A stretch of 64,000 bases of DNA. It comes from Planctomycetota bacterium (lineage in GTDB: Bacteria > Planctomycetota > Phycisphaerae > Phycisphaerales > SM1A02). The translations under genes and the position numbers were made by a program. The stretch is taken from NCBI GenBank assembly GCA_016873255.1, contig VGXR01000001.1, positions 1 through 64,000 on the forward strand. The letters run 5' to 3'. The notes beneath the pieces were generated by a model. The model was not told the origin of the DNA. It was given only the letters and a program-made list of their open reading frames with translations, and made no database searches. Below, piece by piece: positions 8,356-15,630 of the stretch (its first letter is position 1; every line of letters begins with the position of its first letter).

Positions 8356-9420
8356 ATGGACGAGTCCGGACTGTTCCCAGGCTTCGGCCAGCCCGAAGAT
8401 CGCCGCCCCGACGGGGCCGGCAAGCGCACGCGACGCACCAAGAAGGCCACGGCGCCGGGCACGCCGGCGGCGGGCGCGGCCGCACGCGGCGAGGTTCCCG
8501 CGACCGAGCCCGCCCCTGCTGCCGGTGACGCCGGGGGCCAGGCCACGGCCGTTGCCGCTGCCGCCCTCCCCGGGCGCATGCTGACGCACGAGGACTTCGC
8601 GGCCAACACGCTGACGCACCTCGCGGAGTGCCCGGCGCTGGCGCAGACGGCGTCCGCGGTGGTCGAGCACTGCCTCGCGGCGCGCATGCGGTTCCCGCAC
8701 ACGCTGCTCGTGGGCCCGGCGGACAGCTCCAAGCGCCTGATCGCGCAGGCGATCGCCGCCGACATGGCCGCGCCGTTCCATGCGCTGGAGATGCTGCACA
8801 TCAACGGGTCTGACGCGCTGCACGCGGCCCTCAAGGGCATTCCCGACGGCGCGGTGCTGCTCGTGAGCGGGATCGACACCGTCACGCCGAACGCGCTCGC
8901 CGACCTTGCCCGCGCGGTGGATGGCCGGGAATCGGTGCGCGACACCACCATGCGCGACCTGATGCGGCAGATTGAAGGCGAGAAGTGGAAGCGCCCCGCG
9001 CGCGGCAAGCCCGCCAGGGCCTACGGCGACTTCACGGTGATCCTGACCTCGCGCACGCACGTGCCGAGCGACTCCGCCCTGCACCGCTGGGTGCAGCTGC
9101 AGTTCTTCACGCAGCGCAACGCGCACACCGAGGCCGCACGGCTCGGGCGCGCGTTCCGGCGTGCGGGGGTCGGCATCGTCCCGGCGGCGCTCGCGGAGCT
9201 TGCGCGCTTCGCGGTCACCTTCAAGGTGCGGTCGCTGCAGGCGGCAAGCAGCGTGGCACTGCTGCGCGGCACGGGCGTTGCATGCGCTGCGGCCGCGGCG
9301 GGCCCGGGACCGATCACGGAAGGCGAGCTCGCGCGCACGCTCGAGGGAATGCTCGAGCACGCGATGGACCCAGAGCGGGTGCGCAAGCTCCGCCGCTTCA
9401 TGCGGCGCGCGGCGGCGTAG
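8356..9420 (+). CDS. RuvB-like AAA protein with degenerate P-loop
   Basis: 354 residues, starting at the ATG after AAGGAG. Residues 1-75 are a basic, Ala/Pro-rich tail. The core resembles the RuvB/AAA fold: HTLLVGPADSSKRLIAQAIA at the Walker A position, GAVLLVSGID (165-174) at Walker B, a sensor-like FTVILTSRTH, and a helical lid region (RAFRRAGVGIVPAALAELAR). However, GxxGxGK(T/S) is replaced by GPADSSKR (120-127): the glycine before the lysine is lost and Thr/Ser is replaced by Arg. Walker B ends in a single Asp followed by Thr rather than DE. ATP hydrolysis is therefore doubtful. The role is unknown; the family assignment is by pattern only. Confidence 0.6.
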   Translation: MDESGLFPGFGQPEDRRPDGAGKRTRRTKKATAPGTPAAGAAARGEVPATEPAPAAGDAGGQATAVAAAALPGRMLTHEDFAANTLTHLAECPALAQTASAVVEHCLAARMRFPHTLLVGPADSSKRLIAQAIAADMAAPFHALEMLHINGSDALHAALKGIPDGAVLLVSGIDTVTPNALADLARAVDGRESVRDTTMRDLMRQIEGEKWKRPARGKPARAYGDFTVILTSRTHVPSDSALHRWVQLQFFTQRNAHTEAARLGRAFRRAGVGIVPAALAELARFAVTFKVRSLQAASSVALLRGTGVACAAAAAGPGPITEGELARTLEGMLEHAMDPERVRKLRRFMRRAAA

Positions 9421-9493
9421 CGGGCGGGCGCGTGGGGGGGCGGGCGGCGGGCGCGTGGGGGGGCGGGCAGCGGGCGGCGGGCAGCGGGCGGGC
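9421..9493. repeat. G-rich repeats between convergent genes
   Basis: The stretch between two convergent genes consists of runs of three to seven G on the plus strand. It includes two near-identical copies of GGGCGCGTGGGGGGGCGGGC and then GGGCAGC/GGGCGGC repeats. It has strong potential to form G-quadruplexes in the plus strand or in the 3' end of the upstream transcript. Confidence 0.7.
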
Positions 9494-9502
9494 GCCGACA
9501 GG

Positions 9503-11104
9503 TCACCTGCCCGTGAACGGCACGGTCGACAACTCCACGCCTTGGTTCTTCTGCTGGAAGTAGCGCATGGGCCACTCGTCCGGGAACAGGATCATCGCCC
9601 TGCCCTCGTGATCCTCGCAGAGGGTGGCGTCGCTCAGCACCTCGGGCTTCCAGTCGGCGGGAGCGCCTTCCTTGCGCCACCAGCGGGCCACCTTCCAGCG
9701 GGTCGGCTCGATGCGGCACTCGGCGCTGTACTCGCTCTGCAGGCGCGCCTGCAGCACCTCGAACTGCAGCGGGCCCACCGCCGCCAGGATCGGCCGGCGG
9801 ATGATGCCGTCGGGACCGGTGAGCAAGGTGAACTCGCGCACCACGCCCTCCTGCAGCAGCTGCTTCACGCCGAGCGTGTACTTCTTCGAGTTGCCGGGGC
9901 TTGGGTTGTGGATGTAGCTGAAGACCTCGGGCACGAAGGTCGGCATCTCGTTGAACCGGATCGTGCGGTCGGTCGAGAGCGTGTCGCCGATCCCCAGCGC
10001 GTCGTGGCCCACCAGACCGACCACGTCGCCCGGGTAGCCGTCCTCCACCGTCTCGCGGTCGCGGCCGAAGAGGCGCTGCGCGTTGTTCAGCTTGATCTTG
10101 CGGTCGCCCTGCACGTGGGTGACGGTCATCTCGCGCTCGAAGGTGACGCTTACCACGCGTACGAAGGCGATGCGGTCGCGGTGGCGCGGGTCCATGTTGG
10201 CCTGGATCTTGAAGACGAAGCCGCTGAACGCGGGGTTCGAGGGCTCGATCATGCGGTCGCCGGATCGTCGCAAGCCCGGGCCGAGCGAGTTGGCGAGGAA
10301 GCCGTCGAGGAGCAGCTGCACGCCGAAGTTGTTCATCGCGCTGCCGAAGTAGACGGGGGTCAGCTCGCCCGCGTGCACGCGCGCGGGGTCGAAGCTGTCG
10401 CCGAGCCCGCCGAGGAGCTCGATCTCGTCGCGGCCCTTGGCATAGACCTCGGGGTCCACCTGCGCGGCCACGGCCGGGTCGTCCATGCCGAGCACGGACA
10501 CCGGCGCGACGAACGCGTTCATGCGCGTGCGCTCGAAGAGGTGCACCCGCTTCGCCAGCCGGTCGTAGACGCCGCGGAACTTCGGGCCGTCGCCGAGCGG
10601 CCAGTTCACCGGGAACGGCGCGATGCCGAGGACGCGCTCGAGCTCGTCGATCAGGTCGAGCGGCTCGCGCGTGGGCCGGTCGCACTTGTTCATGAACGTG
10701 AAGATGGGCACGCCGCGGCGGCGGCAGACGTCGAAGAGCTTCCGCGTCTGTGCCTCGATGCCCTTGCCCGCGTCGATCACCATGATGGCGGCGTCGACCG
10801 CCGTGAGCACGCGGTAGGTGTCCTCGCTGAAGTCGTTGTGGCCGGGCGTGTCCAGCAGGTTGATGCGGAAGTTCGAGTAGTCGAACTGCAGCACCGTGCT
10901 GGAGATGGAGATGCCGCGCTGGCGCTCGAGCTCCATCCAGTCGCTGGTGGTCGAGCGCTGGTTCTTGCGGGCGGTGACCGTCCCGGCGAGGTCGAGCGCG
11001 CCGCCGTAGAGGAGGAGCTTCTCGGTCAGCGTGGTCTTGCCGGCGTCCGGGTGCGAGATGATCGCGAAGGTGCGGCGCGGGAGGACGGCGGTTGGCGAGG
11101 ACAT
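9503..11104 (-). CDS. prfC: Peptide chain release factor 3
   Basis: A 533-residue translational GTPase that removes RF1/RF2 from the ribosome after termination. The start is the ATG at 11104 (MSSPTAVLPRRTFAII); the reading frame stays open upstream but that part has no family resemblance. G1 is HPDAGKTT (18-25), and G3 (LLDTPGHNDF) and G4 (MNKCDR) are intact. The C-terminal QSEYSAECRIEPT and NQGVELSTVPF stretches are typical of RF3. The length matches the family (about 530). A TACCAT box shared with the divergent acetyltransferase gene lies 16 nt upstream. Confidence 0.97.
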   Translation of the reverse strand: MSSPTAVLPRRTFAIISHPDAGKTTLTEKLLLYGGALDLAGTVTARKNQRSTTSDWMELERQRGISISSTVLQFDYSNFRINLLDTPGHNDFSEDTYRVLTAVDAAIMVIDAGKGIEAQTRKLFDVCRRRGVPIFTFMNKCDRPTREPLDLIDELERVLGIAPFPVNWPLGDGPKFRGVYDRLAKRVHLFERTRMNAFVAPVSVLGMDDPAVAAQVDPEVYAKGRDEIELLGGLGDSFDPARVHAGELTPVYFGSAMNNFGVQLLLDGFLANSLGPGLRRSGDRMIEPSNPAFSGFVFKIQANMDPRHRDRIAFVRVVSVTFEREMTVTHVQGDRKIKLNNAQRLFGRDRETVEDGYPGDVVGLVGHDALGIGDTLSTDRTIRFNEMPTFVPEVFSYIHNPSPGNSKKYTLGVKQLLQEGVVREFTLLTGPDGIIRRPILAAVGPLQFEVLQARLQSEYSAECRIEPTRWKVARWWRKEGAPADWKPEVLSDATLCEDHEGRAMILFPDEWPMRYFQQKNQGVELSTVPFTGR

Positions 11105-11120
11105 GCCGGGAGGACGGGGA

Positions 11121-11130
11121 ATGGTACGGT
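11121..11130. promoter_or_regulatory. Symmetric shared -10 element, prfC / GNAT
   Basis: ATGGTACGGT reads as TACCAT on the minus strand (toward prfC, 16 nt to its ATG) and TACGGT on the plus strand (toward the acetyltransferase, 9 nt to its ATG). The central TA is common to both boxes. The same A-N3-TA-N3-T layout recurs at 18165 and 60427. Confidence 0.5.
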
Positions 11131-11139
11131 GTTGCCGCC

Positions 11140-11649
11140 ATGGCCGACCCTTCCATCGCCGTTCGCCCCGCGCGGCGCGACGACCTGCAGGACATCCTTG
11201 CCATCTACAACGCGGCGGTGCCGCTGCGGTCCGCCACGGCGGACCTGGTGCCGCAGCAGATGGCCGCGCGGGAGGCGTGGTGGAACGACCGCGATCATGC
11301 GCGGCGCCCGGTGATGGTGGCGGAGGTCGCGGGCCGCACGGTGGCATGGGGTGCGTTCACCGACTTCAAGCCGCGCGCGGGGTACGCGCCCACGGCGGAG
11401 GTGAGCGTCTACGTGGACCCGGCGCGCATGGGCCGCGGCATCGGGCGCGCGATGCTCGATGCGCTCCTTGCGCGCGCGCCGGAGTGCGGCATCGATCGCA
11501 TCGTGGCGCTGTGCTTCGCGCACAACGAGGCGAGCGTTCGGCTCTTCGTGTCGCGCGGCTTCGTCGAGTGGGGCCGCCTGCCGGACGCATGCAACATGGA
11601 CGGCGTGCGGCGGTCCGTCGTGATGCTCGGCAAATCCGCCCCTGGCTAG
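11140..11649 (+). CDS. GNAT N-acetyltransferase, phosphinothricin-acetyltransferase-like
   Basis: 169 residues. The start (MADPSIAVRPARRDDLQDIL) and the acetyl-CoA-binding segment VYVDPARMGRGIGRAMLDAL (R/Q-x-x-G-x-G/A) are typical of GNAT proteins, and ALCFAHNEASVRLFVSRGF is the conserved C-terminal strand-helix of the Pat/YncA subgroup. Relatives acetylate phosphinothricin, methionine sulfoximine or other small amines; the physiological substrate is uncertain. The last five codons and the stop lie inside the left arm of a long palindrome. Confidence 0.88.
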   Translation: MADPSIAVRPARRDDLQDILAIYNAAVPLRSATADLVPQQMAAREAWWNDRDHARRPVMVAEVAGRTVAWGAFTDFKPRAGYAPTAEVSVYVDPARMGRGIGRAMLDALLARAPECGIDRIVALCFAHNEASVRLFVSRGFVEWGRLPDACNMDGVRRSVVMLGKSAPG

Positions 11650-11730
11650 TTTGGCACCAGTTCCTCGACCTGGAGATCCGCGACCTCCCTGGGGAAAGCA
11701 AATGGTGCCAAACTAACCACGGGCGAATCT
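11632..11730. repeat. Long palindromic element, copy 1
   Basis: An imperfect inverted repeat of about 98 bp with arms of some 44-50 nt around a short centre at 11676-11680. The inner core AGTTTGGCACCA (11648-11659) pairs perfectly with 11703-11714, and the outer arms match at roughly 25 of 28 positions. It spans the end of the acetyltransferase gene, the 79-bp gap and the end of dinG. Copy 2 is at 45844-45941. It could act as a two-way terminator or be a REP-like mobile palindrome. Confidence 0.8.
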
Positions 11731-13723
11731 AGTGCTCGACCTGCGCGACCACGCCGTCGGGCAGCGCGTCGAGGAACAGCCGGCCGTAGCGCTTGGTGAC
11801 GATGCGCGGGTCGAGGACGACCACGCGGCCTTCGTCGGTGCTGCTGCGCACCAGCCGCCCGAAGCCCTGCTTGAAGCGCAGCACCGCGCGCGGCAGGGAG
11901 TCCTCGAAGAAGGGCCGCCCCCCGCGGGCCTCGATCAGCTCGTGCCGCGCCTGCACGATGGGCCGGTCCGGCACCTCGAACGGAAGCCGCGTGATGATCA
12001 CGTTGCGCAGCGCGCGCCCGCGCACGTCCACGCCCTGCCAGAAGCTCGACACCCCGAACAGCACGCTGCGCTCGTCTGCGCGGAACCGCTCCAGCAGCGT
12101 GTTGCGCGGCACGCCCGTCCCCTGGATGTGGAGCGGGTGCCCGCGGTCGACGAGCCGGTCGACGATGCGCTCGGCCACCGCGTCGAGCGTGCGGAAGCTC
12201 GTGAACAGCACGAACGCGCCGCCGTCGGTCTCCTCCACGTGCCGCTGCACGCGCGCCGCGAGCTCGTCCTCGTAGTCGGGGTGGTCGGGCTCGGGCATCG
12301 TGCGGTCGACGATGAAGGTGACGAGCCGTGCGTAGTCGAACGGGCTGCCGAGCTGCATCGTCTGCGGGTCGTCGCAGCCGAGGCGGACCGCCGCGTGGCG
12401 GAAGTCGCCCTGCCCCGTGGCGAGCGTGGCGCTCGTCAGGACCACGCCCTTCTCCTGCGCGAACAGGTGCTCGCGCAGGATCGGCCCGACGTCCACGGCC
12501 GCGCACACCACCGTCACGTTCGGCCGCTCGTTGCCGCGGCGCTTCTTGCCCGTCTCCACCCAGTACACGCAGCCGGCGAGCGCCTGCGCCAGGAGGTCGC
12601 GCGCCGCGTTGGCATGGCCCTCCGCGCGCGCCGCGTACGAGTTGAGCTCGAACTGGTCCGCCTCGGACGTGACCCGGTCGCGCAGGAGCCGCAGCGCCGC
12701 GGCGAGGTTCAGCATCGGCGCGCTCAGGTCGTCGCGCACCGCGCCCGACTCGCGCATGCGGCCCGACCCGCCGCCGTTTGCGTCGTGCCAGCGCCAGAGC
12801 GCGTCGAACTGACGGTCGGCCGCGCTCTCGCAGGTGCGCACCGAGCGGATGCACTCCTCGATGGCGCCGTCGGCCCCGTCGTCGCTGCGCATGGCGCTCA
12901 GGTAGCCGCGGCCCGTGCCGGTCTGGTAGAGCGTCCGCAGCAGGTGGCGCACGCCGCTCTCCGAGAGCCGGATGCCGAAGTTCTCCGCGGCCACGTCCTC
13001 GATCTCGTGCGCCTCGTCCAGGATCACGTGGTGGTAGCTGGGCAGCACCCCGCCCTGCGTGCCGCCGCGCGCGCGCATCGCCAGGTCGGCGAAGAAGAGC
13101 GCGTGGTTTGTGATGAGGAGCTGGCCGTTCTCCATCCGCCGCCGCGCAGCCTGGAAGAAGCACTTGTCGAACGTCGGGCAGCGCCGGCCCATGCAGTTGT
13201 GCGCGTCGCTCTGCACGTGGTCCCAGACCTCGGGGCGCGGCAGCTGCGGCAGCGTGGCGAGCGAACCGTCCGTGGTGTGGTAGGCCCAGCTCTCCAGCCG
13301 ATGCAGGTCGCCGCGATCGTCGTCGTGGCTGAAGAGGCGCGCCTCGCGCTCGCTCGCCAGCTTCAGGCGGCGCAGGCTGACGTAGTTGCCTCGGCCCTTG
13401 ACGAGCACCGCGCTGAACTCCTCGGGGATGACCGCGTTGAGGAGCGGGATGTCCTTCTCGATCAGCTGCTCCTGCAGGCTGATGGTGTTGGTGGCCACCA
13501 CCACGCGCTCGCCGCGCTCGACGATGCGGCGGATCGCCGGGATCAGGTACGCGAAGCTCTTGCCGACGCCGGTGCCCGCCTCGACGAAGAGCCGCTGCCG
13601 CTCCTCGAACGCGCGCTCGACGGCACCCGCCATCAGCACCTGCTGCGGACGAACCTCGAACCCCGTGAGCCGCCGCGCGATGGCCCCGGTGTCCGAGAGG
13701 AGGACGTCCGTGCTGAGGGTCAT
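11729..13723 (-). CDS. dinG: DinG-family ATP-dependent DNA helicase
   Basis: 664 residues, superfamily 2 XPD/DinG type. Motif I is EAGTGVGKSFAYL (48-60); motif II is DEAH in ILDEAHEIED; motif VI is near FKQGFGRLVRSS. The insertion C177-x4-C182-x5-C188 matches three of the four iron-sulfur cysteines of DinG. The first of the four, normally in GRxNYxC, is replaced by Ser116 (GRGNYVS), so a standard 4Fe-4S cluster is questionable. Family members unwind R-loops and forked DNA. The start overlaps the rsmG stop (ATGA), placing it last in a mrdA-rodA-rsmG-dinG run. The 3' end overlaps the palindrome. Confidence 0.9.
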   Translation of the reverse strand: MTLSTDVLLSDTGAIARRLTGFEVRPQQVLMAGAVERAFEERQRLFVEAGTGVGKSFAYLIPAIRRIVERGERVVVATNTISLQEQLIEKDIPLLNAVIPEEFSAVLVKGRGNYVSLRRLKLASEREARLFSHDDDRGDLHRLESWAYHTTDGSLATLPQLPRPEVWDHVQSDAHNCMGRRCPTFDKCFFQAARRRMENGQLLITNHALFFADLAMRARGGTQGGVLPSYHHVILDEAHEIEDVAAENFGIRLSESGVRHLLRTLYQTGTGRGYLSAMRSDDGADGAIEECIRSVRTCESAADRQFDALWRWHDANGGGSGRMRESGAVRDDLSAPMLNLAAALRLLRDRVTSEADQFELNSYAARAEGHANAARDLLAQALAGCVYWVETGKKRRGNERPNVTVVCAAVDVGPILREHLFAQEKGVVLTSATLATGQGDFRHAAVRLGCDDPQTMQLGSPFDYARLVTFIVDRTMPEPDHPDYEDELAARVQRHVEETDGGAFVLFTSFRTLDAVAERIVDRLVDRGHPLHIQGTGVPRNTLLERFRADERSVLFGVSSFWQGVDVRGRALRNVIITRLPFEVPDRPIVQARHELIEARGGRPFFEDSLPRAVLRFKQGFGRLVRSSTDEGRVVVLDPRIVTKRYGRLFLDALPDGVVAQVEH

Positions 13724-14436
13724 GCCAGCGGCTTTCGCTTCGGCTCGCCCGGCGTGCGGGGGTAGCTGCGCGGCGTGGCACGCGTCTTCTCGATGACCAC
13801 CACCGTTCCCGTGGCGGTGCGGTGCAGGTCGACCACCTGCGAGTGCAGGCGGTACAGCGCCTGCTTGGCCTCGGCCACCTCGTCCGCGGCCTGGCCGCCC
13901 TTGATGAGGAGCACCGAGCCGCCCTCCCGCACGAACGGCACGGTCAGCTCGGCAAGCGTGTTGAGCCGCGCCACCGCCCGCGCCACCACGGCGTCGTAGT
14001 GCGCGCGGTGCTGGTGGTGGTCCTGCCCGGCCGTCTCGGCGCGCTCGTTGATGACGCGCGCGTTGGCGATGCCGAGCGCCGCGATCGTCTCCTCGAGGAA
14101 CGCAGCCTTCTTGCCCGTGGCCTCGAGCAGCGTGAAGCGCACGTCCGGCATGGCGATGGCAAGCGGCAGCCCGGGCAGCCCGCCGCCCGACCCCACGTCG
14201 ATCACCCGCTTGGCCTCCGCGCTTGCCAGGAACGGCACCAGCGTCAGGCTGTCCTGCACGTGGCGCACCCACATGTCGGCGGGGTCGGTCACCGCGGTGA
14301 GGTTGAACCGCTCGTTCGCCGCCCGCAGCGCCTCGAGGTACCCGCGCAGGCGGTCGGCATCGCCGGAATCGAGCTCGACGCCGATCCCCGCAAGGGCCTC
14401 GGTCACGGCGGCAGGAATGGGGAGCACGGCGGTCAT
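13720..14436 (-). CDS. rsmG: 16S rRNA (guanine-527-N7)-methyltransferase
   Basis: 238 residues with the RsmG/GidB fold: SAM-binding motif VIDVGSGGGLPGLPLAIA (about 90-107) followed by LLEATGKKAAFLEE, and the family N-terminus with NLTAVTDPADMWVRHVQDSL. The enzyme methylates G527 in the 530 loop of 16S rRNA; loss gives low-level streptomycin resistance in other bacteria. It lies 12 nt after rodA and overlaps dinG by 4 nt. The C-terminal tail (KTRATPRSYPRTPGEP) matches typical GidB ends. Confidence 0.95.
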   Translation of the reverse strand: MTAVLPIPAAVTEALAGIGVELDSGDADRLRGYLEALRAANERFNLTAVTDPADMWVRHVQDSLTLVPFLASAEAKRVIDVGSGGGLPGLPLAIAMPDVRFTLLEATGKKAAFLEETIAALGIANARVINERAETAGQDHHQHRAHYDAVVARAVARLNTLAELTVPFVREGGSVLLIKGGQAADEVAEAKQALYRLHSQVVDLHRTATGTVVVIEKTRATPRSYPRTPGEPKRKPLA

Positions 14437-14448
14437 CGGACGGCAACT

Positions 14449-15630
14449 CTACGCGTCGAGGTCGAATCCGCGAACGCGGCGGCTTGCGATCGAGAACAGC
14501 ACCGCGGTGGTGATCCAGAGCGCCACCAGGCTGGAGCCGCCGTAGCTCACGAACGGAAGCGTCATCCCCGTGACCGGCAGCAGCCCGATGGTCATGCCCG
14601 TGTTCACCAGGAGCTGCAGGAACACCATGGACCCGATGCCCACGGCCACCAGCCGCCCGAACATGGTGCCCGCGCGCAGCCCCACCATGAACGCGCCGAA
14701 CGCGTAGGCCGCCCCGAGCACCCACACCGCCACCGCGCCCAGCATGCCCCAGCGGCACGCGATCACGGCGAAGATCATGTCGGTGTGCTCCTCCGGCAGT
14801 CGGTTGTAGTGGATGAGCGTGCCGGCCTCCTCCTTGCCCGCGCCCGCCACGCCGCCCGCGGCCGCGAGCGTCACCGCACGATTCGCCTGGAAGCCGATGC
14901 CGTCGTTGACGCGCGTGTCGCCCATCACCTGCGCGAAGAGCGCGTCGATGCGGTCGCGCTGGTGCTTCTGCAGGAACGGGTAGCTGCACGGCGCCAGGAC
15001 CAGCGCGATGCACGCCACGATGGCCAGGTGCCTGAGCCGCGCCCCCGCGGCAAGGAGCATCACGAGGAGCGTCGGCCCGAAGAGCACCGCGCTGTCGAGG
15101 TCAGGCTGCAGCAGGATGAGCGCCATCGGCACCGCGGTCACCAGGATGGTGGCCAGCACGCCCTCGAAGCGCTTCACCGTGGCCGTCGTGCGCAGCCACG
15201 CGGCCATCGCAAGCACCCACGTCAGCTTCACCAGCTCGCTCGGCTGGAAGTCGAGGCTCCCCACGTTGATCCACCGGCGCGCGCCGTTGCGCGGCCGGAC
15301 CACCGCATCGGGCACGAACGGGACCAGGAGGAACGCCAGGCACGCCACGTTCACGGCGAAGAGCAACCACGCCCACCGGCGCATCCAGCGCCAGTGCTGC
15401 GCGCCGACGAACCCCGCCATCATCAGCCCGACCATCAGGAACCCGAACTGCCTGTTGGCAAGCCCGGGCTCGGTGGTGCCGATCGCCGCGATGCCCAGCA
15501 GGCTCAGCCCGAGCGCCGCGGCAGCCGGCAGCCACGCCCAGTGCATCCACGCGCGGCTGGAGGCGCGCGTGTCCGTGGCCCGTTCGCGGCGCAGGCTGCG
15601 CGGCAGCGAGTTGGAGACGAGCACCGTCAT
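14449..15630 (-). CDS. rodA: Rod-shape-determining SEDS glycosyltransferase RodA
   Basis: 393 residues with about ten membrane segments. SEDS-family signatures are present: ARRWINVGSLDFQPSELVKL, LQPDLDSAVLFG (with the conserved Asp), LPEEHTDMIFAVI and TGMTLPFVSYGGSS. RodA polymerises lipid II into glycan strands for lateral wall growth, paired with the transpeptidase PBP2. Here rodA overlaps mrdA by 4 nt (ATGA), so the two partners are co-translated. This implies a peptidoglycan elongation machine in this organism. Confidence 0.95.
   Translation of the reverse strand: MTVLVSNSLPRSLRRERATDTRASSRAWMHWAWLPAAAALGLSLLGIAAIGTTEPGLANRQFGFLMVGLMMAGFVGAQHWRWMRRWAWLLFAVNVACLAFLLVPFVPDAVVRPRNGARRWINVGSLDFQPSELVKLTWVLAMAAWLRTTATVKRFEGVLATILVTAVPMALILLQPDLDSAVLFGPTLLVMLLAAGARLRHLAIVACIALVLAPCSYPFLQKHQRDRIDALFAQVMGDTRVNDGIGFQANRAVTLAAAGGVAGAGKEEAGTLIHYNRLPEEHTDMIFAVIACRWGMLGAVAVWVLGAAYAFGAFMVGLRAGTMFGRLVAVGIGSMVFLQLLVNTGMTIGLLPVTGMTLPFVSYGGSSLVALWITTAVLFSIASRRVRGFDLDA

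Noticed and set aside
11729-15013. Apparent 1094-residue minus-strand protein extending dinG through rsmG and rodA
   Set aside because: Only the part from 13723 downward resembles a known protein. The upstream extension overlaps the recognisable rsmG and rodA genes in another frame.
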